A DNA stretch of 9,815 bases from Bacteroidales bacterium (GTDB lineage Bacteria > Bacteroidota > Bacteroidia > Bacteroidales > UBA932), in NCBI GenBank assembly GCA_016281435.1, contig JAEEIQ010000005.1:1-9815 (forward strand), in the 5' to 3' direction. Positions 4,893 through 9,815 of this stretch are shown piece after piece. The notes beneath the pieces are model-generated. The model saw only the letters and a program-made list of their open reading frames with translations, searched no databases and was not told the origin of the DNA. Within the stretch, counting starts at the first letter, position 1. The number at the start of each line of letters is the position of its first letter. Both the position numbers and the translations under genes were made by a program.

Positions 4893-7448
4893 ATGAAATA
4901 TTTCAGGAAAGCGGCTGCCATCAGCATGATGGCCCTCCCTCTTCTGTGCTCGTCCTGCACCGATACGGAGCCCTTGGAAAGGGATCTGGACCGCATCGAG
5001 CTGAAGATGCGCAACGTCAGCGCCGCGGTCAAGGCTGCCTCCGGCAACGTCACGGCGCTCGAGGAAGTCCTTTCGGGGAAAGTGTACATAGTCGACTGCA
5101 TCCCCTCCGAGACCGGATATGCAATCAGTTTCTCGGACGGGCGGAGCGCCGAAATACTTTTCGGCCACAAGATGACCGCCTCGATGCCCCTCGTCGGCGT
5201 CTCGGCGGACGGGAAATGGACCATGTCCGTGGACGGAGGCGTCAGCTACACGGAGATTCCCGGCTGCTCTCCGGTGCACGGGACTATAAACTCCGGGCTG
5301 GAAGTCGGTGTGGGCGATGATGGCTGCTGGCGCTACTCTACGGACGGGGGCGCGAGCTGGAAGCGGATCGAAGATGCCGCCGGGAAGCCGATGAGCGCCA
5401 CGGACGGTACGGAGTATCTGGCCGAATGGTCCTTTTTCGATTCCGTAACCCCCGACGAAAACGGTTCTGTAGTGGTTTTTACCTTGAAGAACGGCTCGTC
5501 CGTTACGGTCCCGGTCCTCAGGAAAGAACCCGTGGAAGTCGCATTTTCACAGGGGACCACGATACGCTCCGGGGAGACCCTGTCGTGGCAGGCCACGGTC
5601 AGCGGGGTGGCGGCCGCCTCCTTCGTCGTTCCGTCCGGCTGGAAGGCGGCGCTGACGGATGAGGACATTTCTTTCACCGCCCCGGAAGGCGCTGAGGCGG
5701 GATCTTACGGGATCACCCTGGCGGTCACGACAGATGCCGGGCTCCTTCGGAACTACACCTTCAATTTCACGTACGACCCCTCTTCGCCGGACATCTCCAC
5801 ATGCAAGACCTGGAACGACTTCGCTTCCGGAAGCCCTGCGAACATCCTCCCGGACTTCTCCTGGGCCGGCTACGACCACGGGCTCAGCGCCCCGCCGGAT
5901 GTCTGGGGCCTCGGTTACACCGTCTATAACGTCTGCGACTACGGAGCTGTCCCGAATGACGGGAAGAACGACCGCGAGGCCGTCATCAAATGCCTTACGG
6001 CCGCGTTCGGATCCCCCTCGGTCACGGCGACATACCTGACCTTCACGGCCGGGGCGGACGCCCGCAAGATCATATACTTCCCGGAAGGGGAATATATACT
6101 GTACACCGATGACGACAAGGTTTACATGAATGCCGACGGCCACCCGGACAGCCAGACCCTCCGCGTCAACGGCAGCCGTTTCGTGCTCAAGGGGGCCGGC
6201 CGGGACAAGACGCGCATCGTCATGGACGGGATGCTCCTTCCCCAGAACCACGCCAACTATACCTCCCCTTCAACGGGCATGTACTCATCTTCATGGCTTT
6301 TCTCCTTCATCGGCACCACCATCGATTCCGCCTCCGACGCGCGCATGACAACGGCCCCGAAAGTGGCTGCGGATGCCTCCAGGGGGGACTTCACCGTGAC
6401 CCTGGCTTCGGCGGGTTCCCTGAAAGCGGGGGACTGGGTGTGCCTGCGTGCGGTCATAGCGGACAAGGATTACATTACCGCCGAATTCAAGGGGCTCACC
6501 CCGGGCTCGTCCTGGGACATCCTGACGAGCGGCATCTCGCTGCGCGAATATCACCAGATCAAGTCCGTCAGCGGGAACAAAGTGACCTTCGTCGAGCCGC
6601 TGATGCACGACATAGACGCGTCGAAGGACTTCTACCTGCCGACATTCACGCACGGCACGGGCATAGGCGTCGAGGACATCACCTTCGTCGGCCGCAACGT
6701 CAACGACTTCGTGCATCACGGCAGCTGGATCCCGGACGGGGCCTACAAGCCGCTGATCTTCTACTACTGTACGGACAGCTGGCTGCGCCGCTGCGATTTC
6801 GAGGGCGTCAGCGAGGTCTGCTCGATGACATTCGGCGCGAACAATTCGATGTACGACATAGGAATCAGCGGATGGCGCGGCCACAATAACGCCCGTGTCG
6901 GCCGGCAATCCTTCACCTTCATAGGGAAGGTCACCGATACATCCGACGGCCTTGTGCACAGCTACAATCCTGCGTACAGCGCAAAGACCACACTCTACGG
7001 AGCGGGATCGTACCACGGCCCCGGCCTCTCGTACGAAAGCTGCGCAAACGTGATCTGGCGCTGCGTCTGGGGCAAGGACGCAGGGTTCGAATCGCACGGC
7101 CGGCAGTCCAGGGTGAGCCTTTTCGATTGCTGCGAGGGTGGGTTCCTGAGCCATCGTCAGGGCGGCGGCGTGGATGACATGCCGAACCACATGGGGGATC
7201 TCGTGTTCTGGAACTTCAATTCCACGAACTCATGGCCCGGCAGTTTCAGCTGGTGGTCGGCCTCCACGGCAATGTACGTGATAAAGCCCATCCTGGTGGG
7301 AATGCACGGCGGGAGCGTTACCTCGGATCCCTCGACCATCACGGTGGATGAATCCAACGGCTCGCCCGTCGATATCGGATCCTTGTATGAAGCCCAGCTG
7401 CGGAAGCGCCTCGGAGCCGTTCCTGCGTGGGTAAATTCGCTTAAATAG
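4893..7448 (+). CDS. DUF4988-like lipoprotein with pectate-lyase-superfamily beta-helix, DUF4955-type (851 aa)
   Basis: The start is set at ATG 4893 because MKYFRK...LPLLCSSC is then a normal lipoprotein signal with the acyl Cys at residue 22; 4878 and 4884 are close alternatives and 4824 lies upstream of the promoter box. Residues ~27-62 form a short charged coiled coil. Residues ~100-165 hold two W/DGG repeats (ADGKWTMSVDGG, DDGCWRYSTDGG) of the DUF4988 kind. Residues ~213-295 are an Ig/BACON-like domain with PSGWKAAL. From ~305 the protein resembles DUF4955-type Bacteroidetes proteins: SWAGYDHG, then YGAVPNDGKNDREA (the pectate_lyase_3/GH28-like entry motif), FPEGEY, GAGRDKTRIV and late blocks AGFESHGRQ and GGFLSH...MPNHMGDL. 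These predict a large right-handed beta-helix acting on or binding an acidic or plant-type polysaccharide outside the cell. Catalytic residues and substrate cannot be named. It leads a tight three-gene operon; the next ATG directly follows its stop. Confidence 0.85.
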   Translation: MKYFRKAAAISMMALPLLCSSCTDTEPLERDLDRIELKMRNVSAAVKAASGNVTALEEVLSGKVYIVDCIPSETGYAISFSDGRSAEILFGHKMTASMPLVGVSADGKWTMSVDGGVSYTEIPGCSPVHGTINSGLEVGVGDDGCWRYSTDGGASWKRIEDAAGKPMSATDGTEYLAEWSFFDSVTPDENGSVVVFTLKNGSSVTVPVLRKEPVEVAFSQGTTIRSGETLSWQATVSGVAAASFVVPSGWKAALTDEDISFTAPEGAEAGSYGITLAVTTDAGLLRNYTFNFTYDPSSPDISTCKTWNDFASGSPANILPDFSWAGYDHGLSAPPDVWGLGYTVYNVCDYGAVPNDGKNDREAVIKCLTAAFGSPSVTATYLTFTAGADARKIIYFPEGEYILYTDDDKVYMNADGHPDSQTLRVNGSRFVLKGAGRDKTRIVMDGMLLPQNHANYTSPSTGMYSSSWLFSFIGTTIDSASDARMTTAPKVAADASRGDFTVTLASAGSLKAGDWVCLRAVIADKDYITAEFKGLTPGSSWDILTSGISLREYHQIKSVSGNKVTFVEPLMHDIDASKDFYLPTFTHGTGIGVEDITFVGRNVNDFVHHGSWIPDGAYKPLIFYYCTDSWLRRCDFEGVSEVCSMTFGANNSMYDIGISGWRGHNNARVGRQSFTFIGKVTDTSDGLVHSYNPAYSAKTTLYGAGSYHGPGLSYESCANVIWRCVWGKDAGFESHGRQSRVSLFDCCEGGFLSHRQGGGVDDMPNHMGDLVFWNFNSTNSWPGSFSWWSASTAMYVIKPILVGMHGGSVTSDPSTITVDESNGSPVDIGSLYEAQLRKRLGAVPAWVNSLK

Positions 7449-8312
7449 ATGAAAAAGGTATATATCATTATTGCAGCGCTTGCGCTCGCATCCTGTTCGT
7501 CCGGGATGGATGAACTTGAGGGTCGCATCTCCGGAGACGAGAGCAAGATAAGCGGGATGGAATCGGAGCTTTCGGACCTGGGGACCGAAGTGGATGCGGT
7601 GAAACGGCTCCTTGCCGGGCACACTGTCATGGCCGTGTCCAAGAGCGGAGGACGCTATGAGCTGGCCCTTGACGGCGGCGGGACCATGACCCTCAGCCAG
7701 GGAACGGCGGGCGAAACGGTCGTCCCCACGGTCGGGGTGGACGGGGACGGCTGGTGGATGGCTGATTACGGGAACGGAATGCAGTTCATACTCGACGCCT
7801 CCGGAGCTAAGGTGAACGCCGTCGGAATGGCCGTGGTGACCCCGGTCTTTTCCGCGGATGCGTCCGGCTTCTGGACCGTCTCGCTCGACGGAGGGAATTC
7901 CTTCATTGCGGTCAAGGACGCGTCCGGCGCCCCGGTGAAGGCCGCCTCCGCGGGGACCGTGACCAGTTCGATATTCAAGGACATCAGCTTCGGAGGCGGG
8001 TACATGGATATCACCTTCCGGGACGGGCAGACCCTTTCAGTCCCCGTCGCGGGCGCTCTGGTGTGCAGTACCGGGACTACCGGAGTTCAGTCCTTCTCCG
8101 CCGGGCAGACCCGTAGTTTCGCGGTCGTGGTGGAAGGCGCCGCATCGCATTTTACGGCCTGCCCTGACGGGTGGAAAGCGGCCCTTGACGGTTCCTCGCT
8201 GAAGATTACGGCCCCGGCATCGGGAGGCGCCGCGTCCGGAACCGTGAGTCTCGTGGCCGTAGCCGGGAGCGGACTTGCCGCCGTGGCGGGGATAGAAGTT
8301 TCACTTAACTGA
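7449..8312 (+). CDS. DUF4988-like stalk lipoprotein without effector domain (287 aa)
   Basis: The ATG directly follows the TAG of the preceding gene with zero spacing, so translation is probably coupled. The signal peptide MKKVYIIIAALALASC puts the acyl Cys at residue 16. Residues ~20-56 form a coiled coil (DELEGRI..DESKISGMESELSDLGTEVDAVKRLL). Residues ~90-165 carry the W-rich repeat unit GWWMADYGNG...DASGAKV and DASGFWTVSLDGG...VKDASGAPV. Residues ~205-287 are an Ig/BACON-like beta domain with CPDGWKAALDGSSLKITAPA. The protein then stops. It is the same architecture as both neighbours minus their C-terminal beta-helix, so it may be a spacer, a partner subunit or an effector-less duplicate. 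No frameshift is visible that would join it to the next gene: the next frame starts with its own signal peptide. Confidence 0.85.
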   Translation: MKKVYIIIAALALASCSSGMDELEGRISGDESKISGMESELSDLGTEVDAVKRLLAGHTVMAVSKSGGRYELALDGGGTMTLSQGTAGETVVPTVGVDGDGWWMADYGNGMQFILDASGAKVNAVGMAVVTPVFSADASGFWTVSLDGGNSFIAVKDASGAPVKAASAGTVTSSIFKDISFGGGYMDITFRDGQTLSVPVAGALVCSTGTTGVQSFSAGQTRSFAVVVEGAASHFTACPDGWKAALDGSSLKITAPASGGAASGTVSLVAVAGSGLAAVAGIEVSLN

Positions 8313-8321
8313 CGCATGGCC

Positions 8322-9815
8322 ATGAAAAGATATCTGATTGTCATATGCGCAGCCGCCCTGGCGTTCTCCTGCAGCGACCTCGCCTGGCTGGAAGAAAGGA
8401 AGGAGGCCCTCAGCGGCAGCGTCGTTTCGTTGCAGGAAACGCTGGATGCCCTGAATGCGGAGATTGCGCTCGTACAGGCTGTCGCCGAAGGAGCGACGGT
8501 CAACTCGGTTGCCGAAAACGAGGATTCCTGGACCATAAAGCTTTCGGACAACACTGAAATTGTCCTTTCGAAGGGTGCCGTCCCGGCCGGCGCGGCCCCG
8601 GTACTTACCGTGGACCCCGATGGATGGTGGATGTCGGACTACGGCAATGGACCCACCTACGTGACTTTTTCCGACGGGAGGAAAGTCGGAGCCGGCGGAG
8701 TGGACTTCGTAAAGCCGGTTTTCGGAGTCGACGCTTCCGGGTTCTGGACGGTGTCCCTCGACGGCGGGAAAGCGTTCGAAAGGGTCAAGGATGCTTCCGG
8801 GCAGCCCGTCAGGGCCCTGCCGGAGACCGTTCCTGATACTTTCTTCAGCAATGTCGCCCTGGAAGACGGCAAGCTTGTCCTTACCCGCAGGAACGGGGAT
8901 GTCCTGAAACTTCCCGTGGTCCCGTCGTTCCTGTTCTCCATAGACGGGGCCGACGGACTGCAGCCTTTCTATTTCTCGGAGAAGAAACAGTTCAAGGTTA
9001 CATCTTCGGGAGTCTCATCCACGGTAATCATGGCCCCTGCAGGGTGGACGGCCGTCATGGAAGGGGAGTATCTGGCGGTGACCGCCCCGTCGTCGGCCAC
9101 CCGCTCGACCCTGATTGCGGATTCGTCGAAGGACATTTCCGTGCTGGCCGTTTCCGCCGAAGGTTTCAGCCGCATGGTGACGATACGTACGGAACTGACA
9201 GGCCCGGCCCCCGTGCTGGAAGAAGATGACCTGCTCGGGGTCTGGAACAGCGGGGAAAAGATCACGATAGCCGGTATCGAGTACTCCAAAGCATCGAACG
9301 GAGATGCCGTTTCCCTCAAGGCGGTATCCGCAGACCAGGTCCTCGAGACTGCGATCCCCTCAGGAGGAAAAGTATGCTTCCTCGAAGCCGGAGCCGGATG
9401 CAATTTCGCCCTCACAGGCGGGGCGCTGCCCTCCGATGCGATAATAGTCAGCCGGTACAATTCCAAGCCTGTCACGGTAAGGTTCAAGGTTGCGACCCCT
9501 ATCCATGACAAATCCTTCGTGGCCAGGAACATAGTTTTCGACGCCAGGAGCGCTTCCGTCGTCGGCTTCATGCTCAATTCCGCCGCGACTTCGCTGGCCG
9601 CGCGCTTCCACTTCGACCGCTGCCGCTTCAATTGGAAATACAACAAGAACCTCATCTCGCTGAACTCTTCGACCAGTGCAGGAGGTATCAGGAGCATCAG
9701 GATAGTGAACAGCGACATAAACATGAGGGTCGACGCCTCCGCGACTAGGATGACCTTTATCCTCACCCAGAACTGCAAGCAGGTCAACCAGATGGAAGAG
9801 CTGGTCTTCGACAAC
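8322..9815 (+). CDS. DUF4988-like lipoprotein with beta-helix-like C-terminal module, partial
   Basis: The open frame reaches the window end without a stop (498 codons from ATG 8322; ATG 8316 in the same frame adds two residues). It begins 9 nt after the preceding stop. The signal peptide MKRYLIVICAAALAFSC puts the acyl Cys at residue 17. A short coiled coil follows (~20-56). Residues ~95-165 repeat the neighbour's GWWMSDYGNG and DASGFWTVSLDGG units almost unchanged, pointing to recent duplication. Residues ~203-292 are an Ig/BACON-like domain with APAGWTAVMEGEYLAVTAP. From ~303 a new beta-rich module starts (GVWNSGEKITIAGIEYSK) with beta-helix-like turns (FVARNIVFDARS, RFHFDRCRF, IRSIRIVNSDI), tentatively DUF4957-like. 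It resembles residues ~496-650 of the lipoprotein at 1946-4543 on the opposite arm. Role inferred: envelope-anchored display of a ligand-binding beta-helix. The rest of the module is missing from the window. Confidence 0.85.
   Translation, partial: MKRYLIVICAAALAFSCSDLAWLEERKEALSGSVVSLQETLDALNAEIALVQAVAEGATVNSVAENEDSWTIKLSDNTEIVLSKGAVPAGAAPVLTVDPDGWWMSDYGNGPTYVTFSDGRKVGAGGVDFVKPVFGVDASGFWTVSLDGGKAFERVKDASGQPVRALPETVPDTFFSNVALEDGKLVLTRRNGDVLKLPVVPSFLFSIDGADGLQPFYFSEKKQFKVTSSGVSSTVIMAPAGWTAVMEGEYLAVTAPSSATRSTLIADSSKDISVLAVSAEGFSRMVTIRTELTGPAPVLEEDDLLGVWNSGEKITIAGIEYSKASNGDAVSLKAVSADQVLETAIPSGGKVCFLEAGAGCNFALTGGALPSDAIIVSRYNSKPVTVRFKVATPIHDKSFVARNIVFDARSASVVGFMLNSAATSLAARFHFDRCRFNWKYNKNLISLNSSTSAGGIRSIRIVNSDINMRVDASATRMTFILTQNCKQVNQMEELVFDN

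Noticed and set aside
6291..7190. 299-codon minus-strand ORF
   Set aside because: Shadow of the DUF4955-type gene: composition is A/V/R/H-rich without motifs, and the plus frame has recognisable beta-helix blocks across the same bases.
8969..9814. 281-codon minus-strand ORF open at the window edge
   Set aside because: Antisense to the third operon gene, whose frame stays open from its own signal peptide to the window end and matches its neighbours in domain order.
7449..9815. Second and third operon genes as one gene split by a frameshift
   Set aside because: The third gene begins with its own complete lipoprotein signal peptide and repeats the whole stalk plan, so it is a tandem paralog and not a broken continuation.

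Overview
The window looks like a chromosomal stretch of a fairly GC-rich member of the Bacteroidales. Four things point there: every full-size gene encodes a secreted lipoprotein of a Bacteroidetes-specific type (fimbrillin-like, or coiled coil followed by a DUF4988-like domain), the promoter candidates match the Bacteroides -7 consensus TAnnTTTG rather than a sigma-70 -10 box, Shine-Dalgarno signals are weak, and start regions are A/T rich. Alistipes/Rikenellaceae or a related uncultured gut lineage would fit the base composition, but I cannot fix the genus.

Left arm (1-4720, all minus strand). Two paralogous units lie in tandem. Each has a promoter with an A-tract element upstream, then a small ORF of roughly 44-54 codons ending in a shared SDW(N)xGS...EN-D-x-G motif, then exactly 12 nt with a conserved CTGCA(A/G)GG, then a fimbrillin-like lipoprotein. 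The distal unit is intact at the small ORF (1155-1289), but its lipoprotein (1-1142) runs off the window. The proximal unit has a complete 865-residue lipoprotein (1946-4543) that adds a jelly-roll-like region and a beta-helix-like C-terminal half; its small ORF (4556-4720) has no in-frame ATG. A 656-bp gap between the units (1290-1945) holds a factor-independent terminator, a 200-bp imperfect inverted repeat with a perfect 14-bp stem, an 8-bp tandem repeat and a pair of A-tract direct repeats.

Centre (4721-4892). This is a divergent promoter region, with one good TAnnTTTG box facing each way.

Right arm (4893-9815, all plus strand). A tight operon holds three lipoproteins built on one plan: signal peptide with lipobox Cys, short coiled coil, W/DGG-repeat DUF4988-like domain, and an Ig/BACON-like domain with a PxGWxA motif. 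The first ends in a large pectate-lyase-superfamily-like beta-helix (DUF4955-type protein). The second stops after the Ig-like domain and is a bare stalk. The third, cut by the window end, carries a beta-helix-like module that resembles the C-terminal half of the fimbrillin-like protein on the opposite arm.

Taken together this is a surface-display locus. Related beta-helix, probably glycan-facing, modules are mounted on two unrelated kinds of lipoprotein stalk in divergently transcribed arms. No SusC/SusD pair, regulator, transposase or RNA gene is visible in the window. Family names come from recognising sequence patterns by eye, and no search was run.
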